64,000 nt of DNA, taken from Fagopyrum homotropicum. Taxonomy: Eukaryota; Streptophyta; Magnoliopsida; Caryophyllales; Polygonaceae. Positions within the stretch are counted from its first letter, which is position 1, and each line of letters begins with the position of its first letter. Below are positions 34,697 to 45,598 of this stretch, one piece after another. The stretch covers positions 111,904,916 to 111,968,915 of the forward strand of contig BSWB01000001.1 in NCBI GenBank assembly GCA_033239125.1, given 5' to 3'. The notes under the pieces are model-generated. The model made no database searches. It was not told the origin of the DNA and worked only from the letters and a program-made list of their open reading frames with translations. A program made the translations under genes and the position numbers.

Positions 34697-36083
34697 GAGC
34701 GTGGAGGATTTTCTTTCTTATTTATTATGCAGCTCTTCTTTGTCCGGTGAGTATTTTATTTCTTTAGACTTATTTTGACCCACTGGGCCAGTGTGTCCCT
34801 CGTATGGGGTGTTTATTGATGTATTTTATGACTTATGTGTTGTATGACTCGACATTATTGGATATTTATGCTTTATTTTGCTCTATGTGCTTATCTGAGA
34901 TTGCATGCATGCATACAAGTTATTTGATTGAGAAAAACGTCAAAAACTGGTTTAGAAAATTTTTTTTATGACCTCGACCGGGACAATTATGGCCGAACGA
35001 GGTACTTCACCTCGGTTGACCTAGAACACCTCGACCGAGGCGGTTTAACTGAAAGTTTTCGAAACGTTTTGTGCTTCTTATCTGGATGTGATCTCAGTGA
35101 AGATTTTGTTTCTTGACTGCTTTTGAAATCTTTATATGCTTGAAAGGTTTTATGATATGTTTATGTTGCTAAATGCTTTGTTTGAAATTTTGGCATGTTT
35201 AATACTTTGTTTTTATCCAAATTATGTTGAATTTGAAGGTTGACGCCACAAGATAAGTTCTCTCACTTTCTTCCTGGAAAGACCAAGACAGTTCATTCTT
35301 CTCTCTTCTTCTTCTTGATCATGCTTAGCCCCTCATATACATATTTGCCTCCCTTTACCTATCCGGGAATTTGGAAGCAAGCAAAGTGGTGAAAGCAAGT
35401 GAAGTAAAAGTTGAGAAGTTGGCTGAAAGTTAGAAAGAAACAAATAGGTTTGGGAAAGTCAATCATGATGATGAGTACCTCGGCACCATTCACATAGCCG
35501 GGTGTTTGTGTCTTGCCAAAGTTGGATTGAGCGATATTCCTAACGGGTCATGGTATGTGCATCAAGGGTTTGAGGCATCTCGAAAAATTGATGATTGCTG
35601 ATCTCCTAGGCTTCGGTTATTGTGCACCTCTGTCCATGCATCCCAAAAAGTAAAGTAAAAAAGTAAATAAGCAAAGCTTATTGGTGGAAGATGTTGAAGT
35701 TCAAAAGCAAAGTGAAGAAAAGATCCTTTTCCCAGATTCTAGCAACACATTCCTTATATACATCCCACCCTCACACGTTTCTTGACCTTTCATTTAGAAA
35801 GCCCTTGAGATCTCGAGCTTGTTGATTGACTTGGTGGTTTAAACTGGATTATACATGATTAATTTCGATAATTATGATTTATTATGCATTCTATGATTTT
35901 ATGCAAAGATGAACAACTTTCTTATATTTATAAAATGTTTTGAGCATATTTTGATTTTAAATTCCATGAAGTATTCTCTTAGAGTGATCTATGATTATAG
36001 CACACCATTAAAATGTTTTGAGAGACTTTTTCATTGATCTTTATGACTTATAATCCATTCTATCTTGTATTCTAGATTTGGAA
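34697..36083 (+). other. Element B 3' noncoding region
   Basis: 1.4 kb without a coding frame. It contains an exact CCTCGACCGAGG at 35029 with half-sites at 34970-35010, and a block at 35440-35640 (ctcggcaccattcacatagccgggtg) shared with family II. The region 35870-36060 is A/T-rich. Confidence 0.7.
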
Positions 36084-36122
36084 CTTGCTTGGGGACAAGC
36101 AAGGGCTAAGTATGAGGTATTT
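36084..36122 (+). promoter_or_regulatory. Pre-LTR stem-loop and polypurine tract (element B)
   Basis: CTTGCTTG / CAAGCAAG with loop GGGA (36084-36103), then GGCTAAGTATGAGGTATTT and the LTR 19 nt after the stem. Relative to H, one C-G pair is now T-A. Confidence 0.72.
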
Positions 36123-37884
36123 TGATAGCATGAATTCTTGTCTATATTTTGGGACTTGTTTAGACGTTTTATCTTCAATAATCTGCAAGTTTGTATATAC
36201 ATTATGTGATTATATTGTCATTTCATCTACCTTTGCGGGAATCGAGGTCTACACCTAGTTTTGTTGTAATCGTAGGTAAAATGGCACGTTTTGGACTCAA
36301 ATGGAGCAAAAGGAGCTAAGGAGTCATTGGAGCTACATTCAGGAGCTTAAGGAAAAATCCAGGAAGCATGGCCATGGATTACAGATTCACTTGGACCAGA
36401 TTTGAGAGATTTCACATTCAGTTGTGACTCACCTCGGTTGACTACAGAGTCACCTCGACCGAGGTGATCCAGAGGAGCCGACTCGACCGAGGCGAACACC
36501 TTGGACGCGGCGAAGATATTTTATTCTTGGCTGAGATCTTTTATCTTTGGAAAGAGGATCTTATATTTTTGGGCTGGGTTCCTGGAAGAAAGAAGATAAT
36601 TTAGATCATATATTTTACCTATTTTTATGGGAAGAGATCTTTCTAAGATATCTTATCTTTGGAGAGTAATTTTCCTATAAAAAGGGTCGGATTTCCCACA
36701 AATCTGACATCTCGCATAGATCATGCTATACCACCGATTGTGTTTAGACATCCGCTGCAGCCATACTCCAGTTGGGAGATTTGAAGAACCTTTTTGAAGG
36801 TTGAAGGAAGAAAGTCTATAGCTTTTATATCTTTTCAAAGGGTTTTTGTAAGATCATCTTAGATTCCCTTCGTTGTTGTTTGTCTTGTTGGATTTTAATC
36901 CAAGGAACACTTTTGTTTGATAATTGATTCAGTTATTGAAGCCTTTCTCTTAAGGTTTTCTTGTTCAATTATTCCCTTTCTTCCCATATATTTGATTAAT
37001 ACTTTCATGATGATGAGTGGCTAATTTCCTTGTGTGATTCTAGGGTGATTGGCTGAAGGTTGTGGGAAAAACAATGATAGAATAATCTTAAATCACAGTA
37101 GGACCTTGAAAGTTCGAGTTTTTACCTTAACCCTAAGCATCTCGCTCAGTCGATGAACATCTCGGCCGGGGTGGAATTCTTCTGACCGAGGTGACTTATC
37201 TAATCCGAAACTGAGAGTTAAGTGTTAGAGTTTGCCAAATCCTATTTTTATTACACCTTTCCTGGTTCAATGCAAGCCTAGGATGAGACTTACCCGGTAA
37301 TTCCTTTGTTTGTTTACCTAAGATCATAAGTGTAGGTAATAAAGGTTTATCCTTTATTGGGGTTTGAGTGTGCTTTCATCCCATCTTTGTGAGTTAGCCT
37401 GAGACTTATCCGGTAAAGGTTGGTTCTATTCCCTTAGGTGGTGTGTTGGTTTGAGGTTATAGTTCTTCACTTTGATTCCTTGAGACTTACCCGATAATAG
37501 GAGTTACGGTTTGGGATTAGTGAGTAGTGAGACTTACCCGGTGATCTATTCCACTTTAGAAACACCTTCCCTATGCAAAAATCTCAGCTTTGTCCACGTA
37601 TCTTTAGATCTTGAGTTGGAACCACAACTAGATGCTTTAATCCCTAGAATTGCATATTTCCTTAATTGACTTTTTATCATACTTTATTGTTTTAATTGCT
37701 TTTGTGGTTAGTATTTACAAAGCTTACCTATTCCGACTTTGTTTCACTAAGTCCCTGTGATCGACCCTTGAAATTTCTTGCTTTTTACTACGATTGACCC
37801 GTACACTGCGGGTTCGCATCCTTGTTTTAAGCTTACATCTAGGGTTATAAATTTAAAGCTTGCACACACCATTTGGGGCGAACA
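36123..37884 (+). repeat. Element B 3' LTR (family I)
   Basis: 1762 bp, nearly identical to 26402-28161, ending GGGGCGAACA. TATA at 36676; CCTCGACCGAGG at 36453; the four CTTACCCGGTAA-type boxes are retained, the second with one change. Confidence 0.95.
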
Positions 37885-39398
37885 AGCTTTCCCAGATCTC
37901 TATGAGCTTCACCCGCCTTTTGGAACACTTGTGCTTCCAACACCTTTTGAGCTTTAGAAATGGAAGTCACCGTGCTCTCAAGACCACTCGACCTTCCAAA
38001 CAATTGCTCAAACATCATCTCGGTTCTATCCTTTGGAGGTTGAGTGAATCTGGGTGGAGGATCTTGTGAAGCCTTTGGTGGTGGAGCTGCGCTTGTGGAA
38101 GCGGGAGGGTTCAAGGCTCCATCCGGGTTAGAATAAAAAAACCCGGGATGGTTGTGGTTAGGCCGGTAATTGTTTAATTGCCGGTTGTTGTTGAAGTTCC
38201 TTGGGCCTTGAAAGTTGTTGTAGTTTCCCCTTCCCATATAGTTCACATCTTCCTCCTCGGAAGACAAGTTTGCTTGCACTTGAACTTGAGGGCTTGCTTG
38301 ATTCTTCAAAGTTGTAGCACACAACTCCCTCAAAGACTTTAGCTCGTTGTTGATTGCATCAAGCTTGAAATTATTCATGGTGACTTCACTCACCTCATAT
38401 GCTCCCGCTTTCCTCCCATCACTCTTCCTATGGGAGTACTTCTCAATCACCAAAGCTTGTTTCTCTACAAACTCCCAAGCTTCATCCACATTCTTTTCCA
38501 TGAAAGTCCTACCGGAAAGAGATTGAAGCTTGAATTGGCTATCTTCATCAAGTCCTTTGAAGTAGATCTCCAATAGCTCTATTTTCGGTATACCATGGTG
38601 TGGACAATCTAGGAGAAGGTCTTTGAACCTCTCCCAAGACTTGAATAAGCTTTCTCTATCCTTCATCACGAAGGCATTGATCTTCCCTCTTAACTCGGTA
38701 GTCTTGGAAGGTGGGAAGAACTTTGTCAAAAACTCGGTTGTCATCTCCTCCCAAGTACTCACTCGCCCTTGTGGAATAGATTGATACCAAGCCAAGGCTT
38801 TATCCTTAAGTGAGAAGGAGAAAGCCCTAAGCTTATGGTTGTTGCTCTCCAATCTAGACGGTCTTAGAGTCTCCATCAAGATCTCATAGTTCATCAAGTG
38901 TTGATAAGGAGACTCTCCTTCCATCCCTCCAAATTGATTATGCCGGATCATTAGTAGAACTTGAGGGCGGAGCTCGTAATCATGGGCTGCGGGATCTCCT
39001 AAGTTCACACCCGGACGGTGTGCTCTTTGTGCCGGATCCATACGTTGCCCTAACGTTTGTGGCTCTTCAATAGCAATGGGCACAACCCGAATATTAACCG
39101 CCGGCTGCGGTTGTGGTGGAGGTGGAGGTTGTTGACGATTAAGCTCTCTTTGCACAACATCTTGCCTAATCTCTTCAATCTCCCTCCTAGTTGCTTCTTG
39201 CCTCTCATTGGCAAGTCTCCTCTCATTCTCCAAGGCTTCATCCCTTAGCCTAATTTGCTCTAATGCTTCATCCAACTCAGCTTGGAGATCTCTTCCGGCC
39301 ATCTCTTTTCCTTTTCTGATGCTCTTGGATCTAGATCTAAGGGTTTTCTCTGGTTCGGGACTGAATGGAGCTAAATCCTTGCCACGAGATATTTGCAT
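37885..39398 (-). pseudogene. Element A gag, cut by element B
   Basis: Minus frame with start MQISRGKDLAPFS at 39398, chosen because gag of B begins at the aligned place; the frame is open further upstream to 39464 (a hydrophobic MLLFILFGLCLCF), probably leader. About 500 codons with no stop. Order: charged helical N-terminus (LQAELDEALEQIRLRDEALENERR), proline run PPPPPQPQP, capsid-like domain (LKDKALAWYQSIP, TWEEMTTEFLTKFFP, DCPHHGIPKIELLEIYFKG), Asn-rich stretch (NFNNNRQLNNYRPNHNHP) and no CCHC knuckle. The frame is cut at GEAHRDLGKL by B and continues at 26401. Apart from that it could still encode most of Gag. Confidence 0.92.
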
Positions 39399-39515
39399 AC
39401 ACCTAAAGAGTAAGAGATGTCCTGAAAAGCAAAGACACAAACCAAACAAGATGAAAAGCAACAATAAAGACCTACACTATAAACAATCACAAACTACGAC
39501 TCAATCTTAACCTGG

Positions 39516-39533
39516 TCCCCGGCAACGGCGCCA
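39516..39533 (-). promoter_or_regulatory. Primer-binding site, tRNA-Asp (element A)
   Basis: On the minus strand TGGCGCCGTTGCCGGGGA, six bases from the end of the 5' LTR. Confidence 0.93.
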
Positions 39534-39539
39534 AAAACT

Positions 39540-41374
39540 TGTTATGCTAAGAAAGTGACACGCAAAAGTCTTAAGTTTATACTCGATATAGTTCTCCTAA
39601 CTCCTAGCGAACCCGCAGTGTACGGGACGTTTTGTAGTAGGGATAGTATTCCGAGGTCGAACACAAAGACTGAGGTGAAATTGAATCGATTAGTTACTGA
39701 GGATAGTGTTGATCTAGGCTAAGAAAAGAGAAAGAAACAAATAAATGAAAATCTCAATATTTTTGGGTTTGGTTTTGTGTGGTGATCAATCAAGAATCAC
39801 AACGATATAAGAATGTAAAACAAACTAACAATCTAGCAAATAAACACAAACAAGCAAGACAAACACGAGGTATGTAATCAAAGAGAGAAAAGCGGATTCT
39901 AGCGGTTGGAAATTCCGGTTATGGCATAGGACTCAAGCTTTCAATCAACCTTGGATAAACTATAGTATGTTGGGAATGAATGTTTCTCAAATGGGGTCAA
40001 TTACCGGGTAGGTCTCATGATCCACTAATCCCGCTCCTAAGGTCCTATTACTGGGTAAGTCTCTAGGAGCCTAAGGTAGGGTTATCTACACAAACCGGAT
40101 GGTTTTCTAGGGATCTAACCTCTCCTTACCGGGTAAGTCTCGGGAAGGCAAGTCCTAAACACCTATCCTAGCACACTCAGTCCAATAGCGGCTTGTGAGG
40201 CTCACTACTACCTAGAGTTCGTCATCTTCGGTATCTAAGAGCAAGAATCACCGGGTAGGTCTCTTCTAACACTTATTTGCTAACACTAGGTCACCCTAGG
40301 ATAGATTTAGCTCAACAAACACTAGGATTTCAACAATTTAACATCCTAGCACTTAGATTCATCAAACAAGCAAGTTAGTCAAAATCACGGGTAGTTCATC
40401 AAGAACCACGGCCGTGGAATGTACTAGAACAGGTCGTGATTTACAACAGAGGCTAGGTTCGAGCAAACAATTCATCCAAAGGTACATCTAAGTCCATTCT
40501 ATCATAATCCAAGCCATAACCATCTTTCCCTTACCCTAGAATCGCATCTATTTAGCCAACAACATGCATCATCACAATCAAAGTCATCAAGCATAAATTC
40601 ATGGAATCCATATCAAGAGGATGAAATGAAAGGGAGATGAAGCAAACAAACAAAGAAATCCAAGCTGAATATGAGTTCAAGAAAGACTTACAACCCTTCT
40701 AAAGAAGGTTCAATCGTTTCTTACAAACACTTGCAAAACGGCTTCACAAATCTCACTCAAAACTATGAAAAACTAAGAATGGTGTGTTCCTCTCTTCTTC
40801 TCCAATGGAACCTTTTCTTCTCCTCCAAGAGTAGCTCTAATCCTATCTTCCAATGAGAGAATAAGTGTTGTTGAGAGTGTGGGAGAGAATGGAGTGATGG
40901 GGTCTCCCATAACAACCTGCATGACCACCTTATATCCTCAACAAATTGCAAGAGTCGGCCATGAAGATCGTGGGACAGCTGTCACAATTGTCTGGGGAAA
41001 ACCACGGCCCATTTCCACGCCCGTGGAAGTCCTAGTGGCCGTGGTTTTGGTGCCTCAGCTTGTTTTGGATCATTAAGCCACGATTTGGTGCATGGCATGC
41101 ACCAACAAGGTCCCATGTGTCCTCCTTAGCTCCTAACTTGCTTCCCAATGAGTCCGAAGGTGTGTCATCTCGAGGAATGATCCTCAAATGTATCGATTAA
41201 GCTCCTAAATCTCCCAAAATACCTACAAAGCATGCAAAAGCCCGTGTAGACGTCTATCTCGACAAAATACATGAATTGAGTGCAATCGTCACGAACTAGT
41301 GCTAAACCATGCATGAATGAGCGGGAAAACTATCTAAATGAGTGCCTAAACTAACATCATAAATCGTGTTATCA
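39540..41374 (-). repeat. Element A 5' LTR (family II)
   Basis: 1835 bp, TGATAACACG...TTAGCATAACA in sense; pair of 9180-11005. It carries the CCACGGCCGTGG palindrome at 40406 and the four CTTACCCGGTAA-type boxes at 40001-40265. Bases 40983-40991 are absent from the 3' copy. Confidence 0.95.
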
Positions 41375-44300
41375 TAGGCCATTTCTGAAAACGGTTAGGA
41401 CTAAAATTGATTATGTTAGTGGTAAATTGACCATGGAGTTTGTTGGAGAAGTAGTGGAATTTGACATCTATGATGCAATGAAATTTCCTAGCGATGATCA
41501 TTCTCTATGTGCTATTGACATTGTTGAACTTTTCATGCAAGATGTATTTGATTACTTTGACGTGGATGAATTAAGAAATGTGATTGAGCATGACATTGAT
41601 GGTTTCAAATCAGATTATGTGTTAACATCTAGCATGAAAGAGGTCCTAGCCCAATTAGATGGGCATAAAAGGCTACCATCTCCAATTTGGCCATTGGACC
41701 CACTTTACTAACCCTAAGCGAGAAGCTTGTTCTGTCCATAGTGTAGGCACCGGAAATAGAATTGAAGGACCTTCCGTCACATCTCAAGTATGTTTTCCTT
41801 GGAGCACACAATACATTGCCGGTAATTATCTCCAATAAGTTGACCACCGGACAAGAAGATAAGTTGGTGAACGTACTAAAGGAGCACAAGACGGCCCTTG
41901 GATGGACTATTGCGGACATCAAAGGGATAAGTCCTTCCACTTGCATGCATAGGATTTTACTTGAGGACGAAGCCAAGCCCTCTAGGCAACCTCAAAGGAG
42001 GTTGAACCCACCAATGATGAATGTGGTAAAAAAGGAAGTGTTGAAGCTCCTCCAAGCGGATATGATTTTTCCTATCTCGGATAGCACTTGGGTTAGCCCG
42101 ACCCAAGTAGTTCCAAAGAAGGGAGGCATCACTTTGGTGGAAAATCAACATGGAGAGATGGTCCCAAGCAAAACACAAACCGGATGGAGAGTTTGCATTG
42201 ACTACCGTAAGCTCAATAAGGTAACACGAAAAGACCATTCCCATTACCTTTTATTGATCAAATATTGGAAGGTCTTGTAGGTCATCAATACTACTGTTTC
42301 CTGGATGGATATTCGGGCTATTTCCAAATAGCCATCGCACCAGAAGATTAGGAGAAGACGACGTTCACTTGCCCATTTGGCACTTTCGCATATCACAGAA
42401 TGCCATTTGGACTTTGCAACGCACTAGACACTTTCCAACGGTGCATGATAAGTATTTTCTTCGAATACATAGAAAATTTCATTGAAGTCTTCATGGATGA
42501 TTTTACCGTCCATGGAGACAGTTTTGACGCATGTTTAGGGCATTTAAAACTTGTTCTTGAAAAATGTGTTGAAACCAATTTAGTTCTTAATTCGGAAAAA
42601 TGTCAATTCATGGTCGAACAAAGAATTGTGCTAGGACATGTAATATCCTCAAAAGGGATAGACGTAGATAAGGCAAAGGTTGATGTTATTCAAAATTTAC
42701 CTTATCCTACTACTGTTCGGGAAATCCGGTCTTTTCTTGGTCATGCAGGTTTTTACCGACGGTTCATCAAAGATTTCTCAAAGATCTCAGCTCCCCTGTG
42801 TGAATTTCTCAAGAAAGATGTCACCTTCATAGTGGATGAGGATTGCAAGAAGGCTTTCAACACTTTGAAGGCATGTCTCACCACCGCACCGATCATCTGT
42901 TCTCCGGATTGGGAGAAACCTTTTGAAATCATGTGTGACGCCAGTGACTACGCCGTCGGAGCTGTCTTAGGACAAAAAGACGGATGGGCCTCCCATGTGA
43001 TCCATTATGCGTCTATGACACTCAATGGAGCACAAAGAAATTACTCTACCACCGAGAAGGAGATGTTAGCGGTAGTTTTTGCCCTTGAGAAATTCCGGCA
43101 GTACCTACTTGGGGTAAAGGTAATTATCTTCACGGACCATGCAACTCTTAGGTACCTCATGGCAAAGAAGGAGGCAAAGCCACGATTGATCCGTTGGGTG
43201 CTTCTTCTAAGCGAGTTTAACCTAGAGATAAGGGACAAGAAGGGAGCTGAGAACCTGGTGGCCGATCATTTGAGCAGACTAGTGCAAGAGGAGGAAGATC
43301 AAGAAAAAAGAGAGATAGCCGGAAGTTTTCCAGACGATACATTCTACACAACTCTCTGTTGTGTAACCGCCCCTGTGCCTCACACCAGCCGCCCCTGCGG
43401 CCAGCCGCCCTTGTGGCTCAGTCTAGGTGCCCCAGCGGAATTGTCGACAGAGGTTTGTCTTAAGCTTCAATCTTGTAAGCCTTGGTTTGCTGACATTGTG
43501 AATTTCATTGTCAGGAAGGAGTATCCTCCAGACTTCACCAAGGCGCAACAAGAGAAAGTAAAAGCTGAAGCTCGACACTACGTTTGGGACGATCCTTACC
43601 TTTGGAAGCATTGTAGTGACCAAGTGATCCGGCGTTGCATTCCGGACAATGAGGTACAATCCGTCCTAACTTTCTGTCATTCTGAAGCATGTGGAGGGAA
43701 CTTTGGGGCAAACAAAACTGCAAGAAAAGTTTTGGATGCCGGTTTCTTTTGGCCACACATTTTTCGAGACGCTTTTGCATTTTGTAAAGTGTGTGATAGA
43801 TGCCAAAGGGTAGGAAATCTTTCAAGGAGACATGAAATGCCCCAATCCTCTCTTATATTTTGTGAAATATTCGATGTTTGGGGAATTGATTTCATGGGGC
43901 CGTTTCCTACTTCATTCGGGAACACATATATTTTGCTTGCGGTGGACTATGTTTCCAAGTGGGTGGAAGCAAAGGCCACCAAAACTGATGATTCAAAAGT
44001 AGTTGCAGCTTTTCTGAAGGAATATATCTTTGCAAGATTTTGAATCCCAAAAGCCTTAATCAGTGATAGGGGTACCCATTTTTGCAACAAGACGATCACG
44101 ACTCTCCTTAAGAAGTACCATGTTCACCAAAGAGTATCAACAACTTACCATCCACAAATAAACGGCCAAGCTGAGGTGTCCAACCGGGAAATAAAAACCA
44201 TTCTTGAAAAGACGGTTTCTCCCGGGCGGAAGGATTGGAGTGCAAGGCTAAATGACGCCCTATGGGCATATCGGACAGCCTACAAAACTCCCATCGGAAT

Positions 44301-44778
44301 GTCCCCTTTTAGGCTCGTGTTTGGGAAAGCTTGCCACCTACCGGTGGAGTTAGAGCACAAAGCTTGGTGGGCGATAAAGAAGTGCAACATGAACATAGAA
44401 GAAGTGGGAGAATTCCGGAAGCTCCAATTGCAAGAGTTGGAGGAACTAAGGCTAGATGCATATGACCATGCTACCACATACAAAGAAAAGACCAAAGCAT
44501 GGCATGACCGGAACATTCTCCGGAAGGACTTTAAGGTAGGTAATAAGGTACTTCTCTTTTAATCCCGTTTGAAACTCTTTGCAGGTAAGCTGCGTTCAAG
44601 ATGGACAGGGCCGTTCATAGTAGCCGAAGTATACCCTCACGGGGCTATGGATCTCTATGACCCCCAAACGCACAAGGTGTTTAAGGTGAACGGACAAAGG
44701 CTAAAGCCTTACCTTGAGGGAGTCAAGAATGATCCGATTGACGAAATGGTACTAGAGGAGGCACAGTCAGAGAATTAG
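41375..44778 (+). pseudogene. Element D protease end, RT, RNase H and integrase
   Basis: This continues the protease frame (LGRPFLKT) after element A. The linker is broken by a frameshift near 41705 and a stop near 41748. RT starts DLPSHLKYVFLG; motifs WRVCIDYRKLN (about 42185), MPFGLCNALDTF (42400) and VFMDDFTVHG (about 42490). A one-base loss near 42237 and TAG 42349 break the fingers-palm region. RNase H: CDASDYAVGA, TTEKEMLAVV, TDHATLRYL, VADHLSR. The RNase H-integrase linker (43300-43450) is full of CCGCCCCTGCGG motifs. Integrase has the zinc region ending CDRCQRVG and the core motifs VWGIDFMGPF, ISDRGTHF and GQAEVSNRE, with stops TGA 44041 and TAA 44560. It ends at TAG 44776-44778. Confidence 0.92.
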
Positions 44779-44783
44779 AGATC

Positions 44784-44835
44784 TTACGTCGAGCCAACGA
44801 CGTAAAACAAAGGCGCTTCTCGGGAGGCAATCCGA
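44784..44835 (+). promoter_or_regulatory. Tandem stem-loops after the pol stop (element D)
   Basis: Stem-loop 1 (44784-44805): TTACGTCG, loop AGCCAA, CGACGTAA, a perfect 8-bp stem. Stem-loop 2 (44820-44835): TCGGG, loop AGGCAA, TCCGA. The stems differ from families I and II but remain paired, and the loops are nearly the same. Confidence 0.72.
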
Positions 44836-45598
44836 AGGAATAAAAAGAGGAGCTTCTGTCTAGGAATCCGCCCCTGCGGTTTTGTATCCCGCCTCTGCGG
44901 TGACACTCAGGCCAGTGCCTGCATCACACCTGTCACCGCCCCCGTGGTGACATCCCCACGCCCCTGCGGCGGCCATCCTTAAGACAAATTCCCAGCGCCA
45001 CCCCCGGCGCTGGGCCTGCGTGCCCTTCTCCCTTGTCGCCGCCCCTGCGGTGTCAAACCCCCGCCCCTGCGGGTTTACCCAGAAAAGAAAAAAAGAGGAT
45101 CTCGAAAAACGCCTACACCTACCACACCACCCACCAACCTTCTTCACCAAACACAAACCCTCCAAACTCCCCTCCTTCAGAAACACCCTCAACGCCCCTA
45201 CGCCCTCTGCCCACCAACAATCTCGCCGACGCCCTACGCCGCCTCCGACAGCTAGCCACTAGTCAAAACGCCCCTGCGCCACCTTCTCCCACTACTCCCG
45301 GACTCTCTCACAGCCCTACGGCCTTCCTCCTCACCCACTTCACATATTCCACTCCAGCTACATCACTGGCGAAGCTACACCACCAAGGATGTCACTGGAG
45401 CAACCTCAGCAACACCGTTTCCATCGCTCCTTAGAAACCGCCTCTGCACTTCTCCCGCACCTGCGGATACAAGCATCCGCCCCTGCGCCTCACCACCCCT
45501 ACGCCTGCACAGCCGCCCTTGCGGAAATCACACAGAAAGGTCGTTTTCTTTTCCTCATTTCAACATTCGCTAATCCTTTGCTTCAAATACTTTCAAGA
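44836..45598 (+). other. Element D pol-ORF3 interval
   Basis: 0.76 kb, GC-rich, with exact CCGCCCCTGCGG at 44868, 45039 and 45061 and many variants. ORFs here are low-complexity products of the repeats (proline-rich in several frames) and I do not call a gene, although the ORF3 frame is open upstream to about 45389. Confidence 0.6.

Larger units (their letters stand above)
26402..37884 (+). mobile_element. Element B: young family I element lacking RT and RNase H
   Basis: LTRs 26402-28161 and 36123-37884, perfect duplication AGCTT (26397-26401 and 37885-37889), tRNA-Asp primer site, gag, a protease-integrase frame of 852 codons, a third ORF and a 1.4-kb noncoding region. Total 11.5 kb. Only scattered differences are visible between the two LTRs, so it is among the latest insertions. 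RT and RNase H are missing with the frame kept. It sits in the gag of element A: the A frame rejoins exactly across it (RDLGKL to PGRTEDNPRG). Confidence 0.96.
9180..41374 (-). mobile_element. Element A: family II Athila-like retrotransposon, split by B and C
   Basis: LTRs at 39540-41374 (5') and 9180-11005 (3') with perfect 5-bp duplications TAGGC at 9175-9179 and 41375-41379. The element's own pieces are 9180-15219, 24684-26401 and 37885-41374, about 11.2 kb. Gag is cut by B, and the start of RT is cut by C. In sense order it reads LTR, tRNA-Asp primer site, gag, protease, RT, RNase H, integrase, noncoding region, LTR. All domains are present, each with few lesions, so it was probably competent not long before its interruption. 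Confidence 0.95.

Noticed and set aside
45033..45434. Proline-rich ORFs in the D pol-ORF3 interval
   Set aside because: They arise from CCGCCCCTGCGG repeats and are open in several frames; no similarity to ORF3 elsewhere.
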